This document shows, one piece after another, positions 56,384-64,000 of a DNA stretch of 64,000 bases. The stretch comes from Raoultibacter phocaeensis (lineage in GTDB: Bacteria; Actinomycetota; Coriobacteriia; Coriobacteriales; Eggerthellaceae), in contig NZ_CABDUX010000002.1 in NCBI RefSeq assembly GCF_901411515.1, forward strand, positions 1,364,001 through 1,428,000, in the 5' to 3' direction. Position 1 is the first letter of the stretch, and each line of letters begins with the position of its first letter. The notes under the pieces are model-generated. The model did not search any database. It was not told where the DNA came from and saw only the letters and a list, made by a program, of their open reading frames with translations. The translations under genes were made by a program, and so were the position numbers.

Positions 56384-57286
56384 TTAGCCTTCCAGATCAG
56401 GGAAATTTCTCATGTATTCGGAAAACGCTTCGCGCCAAGAGCGCATGTCGTCGCCGATTGTCTCTTCGAGATGCGCATTGCGCAATGCGGAATACGCAGG
56501 GCGTCGAGCCGCATTGGGATGCGCCGCGGCGTACTCCTCGGACGTGCAGCGCACCACTTTGCACGCAAGCCCCGCCTCGTCCATAATGGTCTCGGCGAAA
56601 TCGGCCCACGAACATATGCCGTTGTTGGTGCAATGATAGATTCCGTACTGCTTCGTTGCCGCAATCCGAAGAATTTCGTAGGCCAGATCGTTGGCCGAGG
56701 TGGGGTTGCCCACCTGATCGTCGACCACCGCCACTTCGTCGTGAGTTTTGCCGATCCGCATCATGGTTTTGACGAAGTTTTTGCCCACGTACCCATACAG
56801 CCATGCCGTACGCACAACAAAGCAACGGCTGCAGCCTTCGAGAGCCTTTCGCTCCCCCGCAAGCTTTGTGCGTCCGTATACCGAAACGGGACCAGTCGGA
56901 TCGCTTTCGAGCCGCGGCCGCGGCTCGGTTCCCGGAAACACATAGTCGGTCGATACCTGGACGAAAGTTGCCCCCGAAGCCTCCGCCGCACAGGCAAGGT
57001 TGCCCGGAGCTTCGGCGTTGACGCGCCACGCATCGTCTTCAGCCGCTTCGCAACCATCGACGTTGGTCATGGCGGCGCAGTTGATGATAACATCGAACCC
57101 GCCCTCCGAAACGAACGAGGACACGGCATCGGCATCGGTGATGTCAAGCGTCTGAACATCGGTCGAAACGACATCCGCATGCGCGTAAACGGCGGGCAAA
57201 GGGCCCAACTCGGCCTCACCTGTGCGCACTATGCGCTGAAGTTCACTGCCGAGCTGACCGTTTCCGCCGGTAACGAGAATCCTCAT
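56384..57286 (-). CDS. rfbD: dTDP-4-dehydrorhamnose reductase
   Basis: A 300-aa SDR enzyme, the last step to dTDP-L-rhamnose: [46 protein letters not shown] and [12 protein letters not shown] at 57286 overlaps the rfbA stop as ATGA; the longer frame upstream is rfbA sequence in another frame. Confidence 0.95.
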   Translation of the reverse strand: MRILVTGGNGQLGSELQRIVRTGEAELGPLPAVYAHADVVSTDVQTLDITDADAVSSFVSEGGFDVIINCAAMTNVDGCEAAEDDAWRVNAEAPGNLACAAEASGATFVQVSTDYVFPGTEPRPRLESDPTGPVSVYGRTKLAGERKALEGCSRCFVVRTAWLYGYVGKNFVKTMMRIGKTHDEVAVVDDQVGNPTSANDLAYEILRIAATKQYGIYHCTNNGICSWADFAETIMDEAGLACKVVRCTSEEYAAAHPNAARRPAYSALRNAHLEETIGDDMRSWREAFSEYMRNFPDLEG

Positions 57287-58191
57287 GCCCGCTCCTCCCC
57301 ATCCTGAGGAACGATCCTGCCCTCGGCAACCTTCCTCAGATGTCGGCCGTACGGCGACTTCCCGTAGCGCTCCGAGCATTCCAGCAGTTTGTCGCGGTCG
57401 ATCCACCCGTTTCGATAGGCGATCTCCTCGATGACGGATATCGCGAGGCCCTGGCTACGCGCGACGGCGCGCACGTAGTCGGACGCCTCGAACAGGGATT
57501 CCATCGTGCCCGTATCGAGCCACGCGTACCCCCGCCCGAGGGTGACCACGTTGAGCGAGCCCTCGTCGAGGTACATGCGGTTGAGGTCGGTGATCTCGAG
57601 TTCCCCCCGGGCGGAGGGAGTGACCCGCTGCGCGAGTTCGCACACCCGTGCATCGTAGAAGTACAGCCCCGTGACGGCGTAGTTGCTTTTAGGGTGCTTC
57701 GGCTTCTCTTCGATGGACACGGCGTTGTACCGCTCGTCAAATTCGACCACGCCAAACCGCTCGGGGTCGTCCACGTGGTAGCCGAAGATGGTCGCGCCGC
57801 CGCACGTCTCGGCCGTTTCGACCGCACGGCGCAGATGCCGCTCCAAACCGCTCCCGTAGAAGATGTTGTCGCCCAGCACGAGCGCGCAGCTGGAACCGCC
57901 CACAAACGTTTCGCCGATGATGAAAGCCTGGGCAAGGCCGTCGGGCGACGGCTGCTCGGCATAGGACAGCTTCACACCGAAATCCGAGCCGTCACGCAGA
58001 AGCCGCTCGAAATTCGGCAGATCCTGCGGAGTCGATATTATGAGGATGTCCTGTATGCCCGCCATCATAAGGACCGACAGCGGATAGTAGATCATCGGCT
58101 TGTCGTAGACGGGCAAAAGCTGCTTGCTCGTCACCGTTGTGAGCGGGTAGAGACGGGTTCCGGAACCTCCGGCAAGTATTATTCCCTTCAT
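57283..58191 (-). CDS. rfbA: Glucose-1-phosphate thymidylyltransferase
   Basis: A 302-aa nucleotidyltransferase: [60 protein letters not shown]. Opens the dTDP-rhamnose operon. GAAGGAG lies upstream of the ATG, and a TATAAT (58240-58235) on the minus strand is a likely -10 about 45 bases from the start. The 229-bp divergent gap to the acyltransferase gene otherwise shows nothing. Confidence 0.96.
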   Translation of the reverse strand: MKGIILAGGSGTRLYPLTTVTSKQLLPVYDKPMIYYPLSVLMMAGIQDILIISTPQDLPNFERLLRDGSDFGVKLSYAEQPSPDGLAQAFIIGETFVGGSSCALVLGDNIFYGSGLERHLRRAVETAETCGGATIFGYHVDDPERFGVVEFDERYNAVSIEEKPKHPKSNYAVTGLYFYDARVCELAQRVTPSARGELEITDLNRMYLDEGSLNVVTLGRGYAWLDTGTMESLFEASDYVRAVARSQGLAISVIEEIAYRNGWIDRDKLLECSERYGKSPYGRHLRKVAEGRIVPQDGEERA

Positions 58192-58420
58192 CCGCGCTTC
58201 AAGACTCCTTCGCTTTGGACTGTGCAATCAGAATATTATAGTGTGAGAGCGCTCGAAAATACGATAATCATAAACTTGACTCTTCTTGCATCCATTGTAA
58301 TCGACAAACGTCGGTACACCCAACAATGCGTATCGCGCTCTTCGAACCGTTTTCACGAAATATCTTTTCGAGAAGCATCTTTGAGGGTACTATGCTCTAG
58401 ACGTACAAGGAGCCCTATTC

Positions 58421-59470
58421 GTGAAAACAAAACTAGCCGAGGTGGCATCATCTCGAGACAACAACCTCGATATCATCAGGTTCGTCGCGGCGATCGCTGT
58501 TATTTTCTCCCATTCGTATACCATAACACTTGGGATTGATGCCTCGGGGCACCTTTCAAACTGGACCGACGGACGCCTGAGCACGGGCGGTGTGGCCGTC
58601 GGCGTATTCTTTTTGTTCGGAGGATTCCTCATCGCGAAAAGCTGCGAATCGCATCGCTCGGCGAAGCGCTATTTCGCCTTGCGTTCGTTTCGAATCTTTC
58701 CGCAGTTGATCTTCGTGGTTGCCCTGATGGCTCTCGTAATCGGACCCTTGCTCTCGAATCGATCGATTCCCGAGTATTACAGCGATCCAAAGACGTACCG
58801 CTATCTGCTTAACGGCATTCTCGTCATGCAGCACAATCTGCCAGGCGTATTCGAAAACAACCCCTATCCCAACGACATCAACGGAGCGCTCTGGACGCTG
58901 CCCGTTGAATTCGCCTGCTACGTCTTATGCTACCTCGGGTTCAAGCTTACGAGCTTCGATAAGAAGAAGTTTGCGCTTTGTTCGATTCCCTGCATCGCTC
59001 TGATCGGCGTGTACTTCGCCGTCTTCAACTTGTTTCAACTCAGCGTCGTGCGAGCGATCGTCCTGTTTTATATTGGAGTTGCGTTTTACGTGTATCGCAA
59101 TGCGATAGCGCTCACGACGAAAGCGGGTTTTGCCGCACTTGTGCTGTTCGTTGCGCTGATCGCGCTCAAGCTTGACGTACCGGCGATGCTGCTCGCTTTC
59201 CCGTATGCGTTCTTCTGGCTCGGGTACGGTACGAAAAAGAAATTCAGCGGCTTCGCCCGGCGCGGGGAATACTCCTACGGCATCTATCTTTGGGGATGGC
59301 CCGTCCAGCAAATGCTCTGCCTCTTCTGGGCACATCCCATGCTGCCGATCGTCAACGCCGTCCTCGCGAGTCTGATTGCCGTAGGTTTGGGCGTTGCGAA
59401 CTACCGCCTCGTCGACGTTCCCGTTAAAAAGCTGCAGCGAAAAGTCATGGCCATGCGACGCATGCAGTAA
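58421..59470 (+). CDS. Acyltransferase 3 family membrane protein
   Basis: A 349-aa integral membrane O-acyltransferase with about 10 helices. NNLDIIRFVAAIAVIFSHS holds the conserved Arg and the His proposed to be catalytic; FFLFGGFLI and NGALWTLPVEF are family signatures. Such enzymes acetylate or succinylate surface glycans. The start is a GTG with AAGGAG 8 bases upstream. Lone plus-strand gene between the rhamnose operon and ugd; probably modifies the local polysaccharide. Confidence 0.9.
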   Translation: MKTKLAEVASSRDNNLDIIRFVAAIAVIFSHSYTITLGIDASGHLSNWTDGRLSTGGVAVGVFFLFGGFLIAKSCESHRSAKRYFALRSFRIFPQLIFVVALMALVIGPLLSNRSIPEYYSDPKTYRYLLNGILVMQHNLPGVFENNPYPNDINGALWTLPVEFACYVLCYLGFKLTSFDKKKFALCSIPCIALIGVYFAVFNLFQLSVVRAIVLFYIGVAFYVYRNAIALTTKAGFAALVLFVALIALKLDVPAMLLAFPYAFFWLGYGTKKKFSGFARRGEYSYGIYLWGWPVQQMLCLFWAHPMLPIVNAVLASLIAVGLGVANYRLVDVPVKKLQRKVMAMRRMQ

Positions 59471-59579
59471 GCCGGTGCATTACGGCAACGAAGCCAGCTT
59501 CGCAGAACATCGCACCGCCCTGCGCGAAATACGTTCGATCGTATGCATTGCCGATGATCTGCTTCCAACAGCGACAGGT

Positions 59580-60899
59580 TCAAACCTGCTCGACAACCGG
59601 CCTTCCGATCGACTCGTAGCGGACACCCGTACCCTCAAACGACTCGGGCGGATACAGGTTGCGTCCATCGTACAGCTCCGGGTCGCGCATCAGCCTGCGA
59701 TACTCGCTCGGCGAAAGCTGCGAGAACTCGTCCCATTCGGTTAGGATGAACGCCATGTCGGCACCGTCGAGCGCAGCCTGCGGGCTTTCTGCATACACGA
59801 TCGAGCCCTCTTGCTCCGGATAGCGCTTTTCGAAAGCCGGCATACCGCAGGGGTCGTACAGCGCCATGGTCGCCCCCTCGTCGGCAAGCATGCGCACCAC
59901 GTCGAGCGAGGGAGCGTCGCGCAAGTCGTCGGTGTTCGGTTTGAACGTGAGGCCGAGCACTGCTATCCGTTTGCCGCGAAGCGATCCGTGCCGCTTTTTC
60001 GCCTTCGCGACGAGTAGCGTCTTCTGCTCTGTATTCACCTCGATGGCGGCCTTGATGGTTTTGATCTCGTGTCCATGGCACACGCTGAGCCAATGGAGCG
60101 CCTTCGTATCCTTCGGAAAGCACGATCCGCCGTAGCCGATGCCCGCACGCAAGAATTTCTCGCCGATACGCGGGTCGGCCCCCATACCCTCAGCAACGCG
60201 CTCGACATCCGCACCGACCAGATCGCACAGGTTCGCGATCTCGTTGATGTAGGATATCTTGAGGGCCAAAAAATCGTTGCTCGCGTACTTGACCAGCTCG
60301 GCGCTGCGCAAGTCCATAGCCATGACGGGAGCATCGAACGGTTGGTACAGTTCGCGCATGATGCTTTCGGCGCGCTCGCTCTGCACGCCGACGACGATGC
60401 GCGAAGGATACAGCATATCGCGCACGGCCGTACCCTGCGAAAGGAATTCGGGATTCGAAACGACTTCGAACCGTGCGTTGCCCTGCATGCCCGTCAGCTC
60501 GTCGAAATACGCCTGGATACGGTCGTTCGTACCCGGAGGCACGGTTGATTTGATGACGACGAAGCATCCCTCGCCTCTGCTTTCGACGATTTGGTTGCAC
60601 GCCTGCATGACGTAAGACAGCTCCGCCGAGCCGTCCTCCTTCTCGGGCGTCGGCACGGCGACGAAGATCGCCTCGGCATGCGCGTACGCCTCGCGGTAGT
60701 CGGTCGTGAACGCGAGATTGCCCGTCGACTCGGCCATGAGCTCCTCAAGCCCCGGCTCGAAAAGGGGCGATACGCCGCGCTTTAGAAGCGCTACCTTGCG
60801 ATCGTCGATATCGAGCCCGACGACCGTATGCCCCTTCGAAGCAAAGACAACTGCGGCAACCAGACCGACGTAGCCCGTACCGCATACCGTGATGTTCAT
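59580..60899 (-). CDS. ugd: UDP-glucose 6-dehydrogenase
   Basis: A 439-aa NAD-dependent enzyme producing UDP-glucuronate. ITVCGTGYVGLVAAVVFA (Rossmann), VPTPEKEDGSAELSYV, SNPEFLSQGTAV, and GYGGSCFPKDTKAL with the catalytic cysteine. Start at 60899 overlaps the upstream GT2 stop (ATGA). Suggests glucuronate or a derivative in the local glycan. Confidence 0.95.
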   Translation of the reverse strand: MNITVCGTGYVGLVAAVVFASKGHTVVGLDIDDRKVALLKRGVSPLFEPGLEELMAESTGNLAFTTDYREAYAHAEAIFVAVPTPEKEDGSAELSYVMQACNQIVESRGEGCFVVIKSTVPPGTNDRIQAYFDELTGMQGNARFEVVSNPEFLSQGTAVRDMLYPSRIVVGVQSERAESIMRELYQPFDAPVMAMDLRSAELVKYASNDFLALKISYINEIANLCDLVGADVERVAEGMGADPRIGEKFLRAGIGYGGSCFPKDTKALHWLSVCHGHEIKTIKAAIEVNTEQKTLLVAKAKKRHGSLRGKRIAVLGLTFKPNTDDLRDAPSLDVVRMLADEGATMALYDPCGMPAFEKRYPEQEGSIVYAESPQAALDGADMAFILTEWDEFSQLSPSEYRRLMRDPELYDGRNLYPPESFEGTGVRYESIGRPVVEQV

Positions 60900-62113
60900 G
60901 CTGATGCGCCCTTCTTTGAAAACACGTCCTTGATGGCACAGGGTAGGGCCATAAGGGCCTTTCCTACGGTATACGTTCTTGATTGCAGCACTTCCTGCTT
61001 CTCGCGCTGCAGACGTTCGATCGTCTCGTCGCGCCATGCCAGCTCGCCGTCAAGCTTCTCGGCATGGGTGCGCAACCACGCATTGTCGCTTCTCAGATGG
61101 GCGGCCTGCGACGCGAGCAGCATGCCGCACCGTATGGCGGTTGCGCGGTCTGCTCTCAAAAGCTCTGCGGCAACGCGCTCACGCTCGTCGAAGTAAAACC
61201 CGTCGGGCGGATCGGCGGGCAGCTTCGGCGCAAGACTGTGCTCCAAGCTTTCGACCAGCCCATCGCGCGCCTCGCCCTCAAGCGTTTCGAGGTTCCACAG
61301 CGAGAAATTGAGAAACCAGTTCAAGTAGCTTTTTTCGAACGCGTCGTAGCGCTCGCGCTCTTCGAGCCCTTCTCCGATAGCCAGCGCAGCGTTGACGGCG
61401 TTGGCCCACGATCGGCTTCTCGTACGTTCGAGAGAGCCGGCGTTGTTCGTCCGATGGAAAACGTACTCCTCGTTCGAAAACGCGATGCGGTCGGCGAGCA
61501 TGAGTGCCATGAACACGAAGTAGGCGTCGTTCGTCGTACGCGTATCTTGGAACTGCAAGCCGTGACGGCGCACGAAATCGACCCGGAAAAGCTTGTCCCA
61601 CGGCCATCCGACGCAGAACCTGAACATGACGTCTTGGAGCGCAGAGCCTGAATACACTTCGGTTGGATCGACGTAGAGCAGACAAAAATCGATGGGCTTG
61701 ACCTCTTCGGTCACGTCGTCGAAGAACAGCGAGCGGCACACGACGACATCGGCTTCGGTGTCGGCCGCGCGCTTGACGAGGCCGCCGATCATGTCGGGTT
61801 CGAAGAAATCGTCGGCGTCGAGAAATGCGACGTACTCCCCTCGTGCATGGGAAAGCCCGTAATTGCGAGCCACGCCCGCATAACGGTTCTCTTGCGTAAG
61901 AACCGTTATGCGGGCATCCTCGATCGCATGGTTGCGCACATGCTCAAGCGTGTCGTCGGTCGAACCGTCGTCGACGACGATGATCTCGAGGTTCGCGTAT
62001 GTTTGCCCCTTGATGCTCGTCAGGCATTGGTCGATATACGTGCCGACGTTGTACGCCGGCACGACGACCGAAACAAGCGGTGCCATCGATCCCGGCGTAT
62101 GATTATCCACCAT
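60896..62113 (-). CDS. GT2 glycosyltransferase with coiled-coil tail
   Basis: A 405-aa protein: GT2 domain at 10-230 (VSVVVPAYNVGTYID, VVDDGSTDDT, FLDADDFFEPD, GWPWDKLFRVDF) and a C-terminal part with a heptad-like helix (about 340-385) ending SRTYTVGKAL, a tail seen on several polysaccharide GT2 proteins. It is a paralogue of the gene at the window end. The coding sequence contains a perfect 17-bp inverted repeat (61874-61915). ATG 8 bases after the next GT2 stop. Confidence 0.87.
   Translation of the reverse strand: MVDNHTPGSMAPLVSVVVPAYNVGTYIDQCLTSIKGQTYANLEIIVVDDGSTDDTLEHVRNHAIEDARITVLTQENRYAGVARNYGLSHARGEYVAFLDADDFFEPDMIGGLVKRAADTEADVVVCRSLFFDDVTEEVKPIDFCLLYVDPTEVYSGSALQDVMFRFCVGWPWDKLFRVDFVRRHGLQFQDTRTTNDAYFVFMALMLADRIAFSNEEYVFHRTNNAGSLERTRSRSWANAVNAALAIGEGLEERERYDAFEKSYLNWFLNFSLWNLETLEGEARDGLVESLEHSLAPKLPADPPDGFYFDERERVAAELLRADRATAIRCGMLLASQAAHLRSDNAWLRTHAEKLDGELAWRDETIERLQREKQEVLQSRTYTVGKALMALPCAIKDVFSKKGASA
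61874..61915. repeat. Perfect 17-bp inverted repeat inside a GT2 gene
   Basis: Arms 61874-61890 and 61899-61915 are perfectly complementary, with an 8-base loop CTTGCGTA. It lies in the part of the gene encoding VLTQENRYAGVARNYG. Confidence 0.85.
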
Positions 62114-62121
62114 ACTGCATC

Positions 62122-63252
62122 CTATCTTCCCCTCAGTCTCCTTGCAGCAGCGCCGAGAGCCACCCTAAGCCCTTCGTATTTCACATAAAACCGGAACAAC
62201 GCAAGTGAGCCTGCTTCATGTGCCTTATTATAAGCCGTCTTTTTCTCGATTTGATAGTTATATTCGGCACAATACGCACGGGGATCGGCCATGATCTGTT
62301 GCAGCGCATCCCACTCCTCGGGCCAAAACAATGTCTTGTCAAGCTCATCCAGACGTTCGGCTTCGCGGTACTCTGCGGCATACCGCTCAAGAAACGGCAT
62401 CTGAAACTGCGGCGCCAAAAGAGAGAACGCAAAATTGAGATTATGCATCTTCTTGTAGTGGAACACACCGATGAAACGCTTCTCAAGCTCGGGGTTCGCA
62501 GCGAGAAACTCGCGAATCCAAGCGTACTCGTCAGGCATGCAGAACACTTTGTTGTTCTGGTTGATCGAAGAAGCTGCGTTGTCTTGCCGATAGCAGTAAA
62601 ACGCCTCGGGAAGCGCGTATATCCGTTTCGCCCAGCAAAACGTCTGGAACCAGAACCCGTTGTCCTGATACGACGCACCTGGACTCTCATGGTGCACGAT
62701 ACGATGCTCGCGGATGAAATCGGTGCGATAGATGCCCGTCCAGTTGAGCATCTGCATGTTGAACACGTCGAGGTTTTCCGCAGGGTTCATGACCGCGTTG
62801 TAGTACTCGTCGTGCGGCGTGAGCTTCTCTTCCCAGAACACGCGCTCGCCGTCATCGCCCGTCTTGAATTTCGTGAAGTCGGACCGCACGAAGTCGACGT
62901 CGTGCTCGATTGCCGCCGCATAGAGCTTCTCGTACATGGTGGGACGGATGAAATCGTCGGATTCCACGATTCCGATGAACTCGCCGGTGGCCGCCTCCAT
63001 GCCCCTGTTCATGCTGTGACCGTAGCCGCCGTTGGGCTTGTCGATGATCACGACGCGCGGGTCTTTTGCGGCGTAGCGCTCGATGACGGCAAGCGTACCA
63101 TCCGTCGACCCGTCGTTTACGCAGATCGCCTCGATGTTCTCAAGTGTTTGGCCCAAAACGCTGTCGAGCACTTCGGGAAGGAAGGCTTCGACGTTGTAGC
63201 AGGGAATCACAACCGAAACGGCCGGACGAACTTCTGGGATGCTCTCGCTCAT
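62122..63252 (-). CDS. GT2 glycosyltransferase
   Basis: A 376-aa GT2 enzyme: VSVVIPCYNVEAFLPEVL, VNDGSTDGT, GIVESDDFIRP as the acidic motif, GASYQDNGFWFQTF. The C-terminal third (SLLAPQFQMPFLERY onward) is alpha-helical. ATG overlaps the stop of the last gene in the window (ATGA), so the three GT2 genes and ugd form one unit. Confidence 0.88.
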   Translation of the reverse strand: MSESIPEVRPAVSVVIPCYNVEAFLPEVLDSVLGQTLENIEAICVNDGSTDGTLAVIERYAAKDPRVVIIDKPNGGYGHSMNRGMEAATGEFIGIVESDDFIRPTMYEKLYAAAIEHDVDFVRSDFTKFKTGDDGERVFWEEKLTPHDEYYNAVMNPAENLDVFNMQMLNWTGIYRTDFIREHRIVHHESPGASYQDNGFWFQTFCWAKRIYALPEAFYCYRQDNAASSINQNNKVFCMPDEYAWIREFLAANPELEKRFIGVFHYKKMHNLNFAFSLLAPQFQMPFLERYAAEYREAERLDELDKTLFWPEEWDALQQIMADPRAYCAEYNYQIEKKTAYNKAHEAGSLALFRFYVKYEGLRVALGAAARRLRGR

Positions 63253-64000
63253 CGGTGTTCCCCTTTCACGGGATCGCTTTGCTCAGACGAGCACCTGTTG
63301 ACATAGGGAAGCAGCGCCCCGCGATCCTTCGCGCGGCGCTGCGCATCGCTGTCCTGAGCCTTCATCTTCCCGATAAGCCAGTAGACCACATCGCCGACGG
63401 CCGATTTGAAGCCGCGCTTCTGCGCTTCGGCGAAGAAGGCCGTCACATAGCTGAGGCGCGGATGCTTTTCGTTTTCGCGCGGATTGCAGGGGGCGGCCCC
63501 GTCGAGCTCTCTCACCAAGCTTGCATACCTTTCATGGCAGTCGGGTATAAGCGTGAAGTATCCGACGCCATGGTGCATAAGCTCGATCTCGGGAAAACCG
63601 TCTTGCGAGAGCCTCTGGATAAGCTCGAGCCTCACCGCCCCCTCGGGAAGCGTTTCGATATTCCACAGCGTATAGTCGAACGCCCAGTTGAGAAATCCCC
63701 ACGACAGACGCTCATAGCGAACCGGCTCTTCCCTGAGCTTTTCTTTGAGAAGGCATATGCCCTCGTAGAAATCGGTTGGATTGGCCGTACGCGAATTCGA
63801 CACCGAACCGGAACGGTTCACCCGATGCCGTATGAGCACTTCGTCGAAGAAGCTGATGCGCTCGGCCAAAACGAGCGAAAGAAATACGAAATACAGATCT
63901 TCGCTGTTGTTCAACGCGGGAAACCGCAGGCTGTACTTTTCGATGAACGAACGCCGGTACAGTTTGTCCCACGGCCATCCGATGAATGCAGTCAGGATAT
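63249..64000 (-). CDS. GT2 glycosyltransferase, N-terminus outside window
   Basis: The frame is open to the right edge, about 250 residues. The visible part GWPWDKLYRRSF, NNSEDLYFVFLSLVLAERISF and RHRVNRSGSVSNSRT aligns with the second half of the GT2 protein at 60896-62113 (GWPWDKLFRVDF, NDAYFVFMALMLADRIAF), so the two are paralogues. The start codon and GT2 nucleotide site lie beyond 64000. Confidence 0.8.
   Translation of the reverse strand, partial: ILTAFIGWPWDKLYRRSFIEKYSLRFPALNNSEDLYFVFLSLVLAERISFFDEVLIRHRVNRSGSVSNSRTANPTDFYEGICLLKEKLREEPVRYERLSWGFLNWAFDYTLWNIETLPEGAVRLELIQRLSQDGFPEIELMHHGVGYFTLIPDCHERYASLVRELDGAAPCNPRENEKHPRLSYVTAFFAEAQKRGFKSAVGDVVYWLIGKMKAQDSDAQRRAKDRGALLPYVNRCSSEQSDPVKGEHR

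Noticed and set aside
59471-59579. Terminator between the convergent acyltransferase and ugd genes
   Set aside because: Only a 5-bp GAAGC/GCTTC stem without a T-run was seen; not strong enough to call.

Overview
The window looks like chromosome of an anaerobic, high-GC actinobacterium of the class Coriobacteriia, most likely Eggerthellaceae (Eggerthella/Slackia/Gordonibacter-type). The reasons are actinobacterial marker arrangements (rplU-rpmA-obg-proBA-nadD-yqeK-rsfS, and glnA beside an orphan GlnR-type regulator with an actinobacterial GlnR box), a cytoplasmic [NiFe] hydrogenase, a molybdopterin enzyme paired with a divergent LysR regulator, and several promoters that place the transcription start at or next to the ATG. 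The species cannot be fixed from sequence alone. No phage, insertion sequence or CRISPR array was seen.

Layout. 1-8.8 kb: the 5' part of mreB, a four-gene group-3-type [NiFe] hydrogenase operon (beta-gamma-delta-alpha), ndk, a membrane-anchored TPR protein, a cyclophilin, tRNA-Arg(CCG) and an RlmD-type 23S rRNA methyltransferase. 8.9-14.1 kb: an accessory-looking cluster of MFS transporter, small 4Fe-4S protein and Tat-less molybdopterin oxidoreductase, with a divergent LysR regulator. 14.2-26 kb: P1 peptidase, CLC channel, then the conserved housekeeping run rsfS/yqeK/nadD/proA/proB/obg/rpmA/rplU and polA. 26-33.6 kb: a GT-C plus GT2 glycosyltransferase pair, glnR-glnA and the metNIQ methionine importer. 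33.9-37 kb: GT4, sugar aminotransferase and initiating phosphoglycosyltransferase.

37-49.4 kb is the most unusual part: a one-direction array of an ABC importer (binding protein, ATPase, double-length permease) followed by four LicC-like nucleotidyltransferases. Three of these are fused to a LicA-like choline/ethanolamine kinase, and three (two of the fusions and the stand-alone enzyme) carry an N-terminal winged helix-turn-helix. Two EutH-like amine transporters are interleaved. Two enzymes therefore have the order HTH-nucleotidyltransferase-kinase, the same logic as NadR in NAD metabolism. With two LicD transferases at 52 and 54 kb, this reads as a complete path from amine import through phosphorylation and CDP-activation to transfer onto a surface glycan.

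49.6-64 kb is a surface-polysaccharide locus: DUF2304/GT2 pair, flippase, two LicD proteins, GT2 enzymes, the dTDP-rhamnose operon rfbA-D-B-C, an acyltransferase, UDP-glucose dehydrogenase and three more GT2 genes, the last running off the window. Two surface-glycan genes contain nine-base G tracts that could phase-vary, and one GT2 gene contains a perfect 17-bp inverted repeat.
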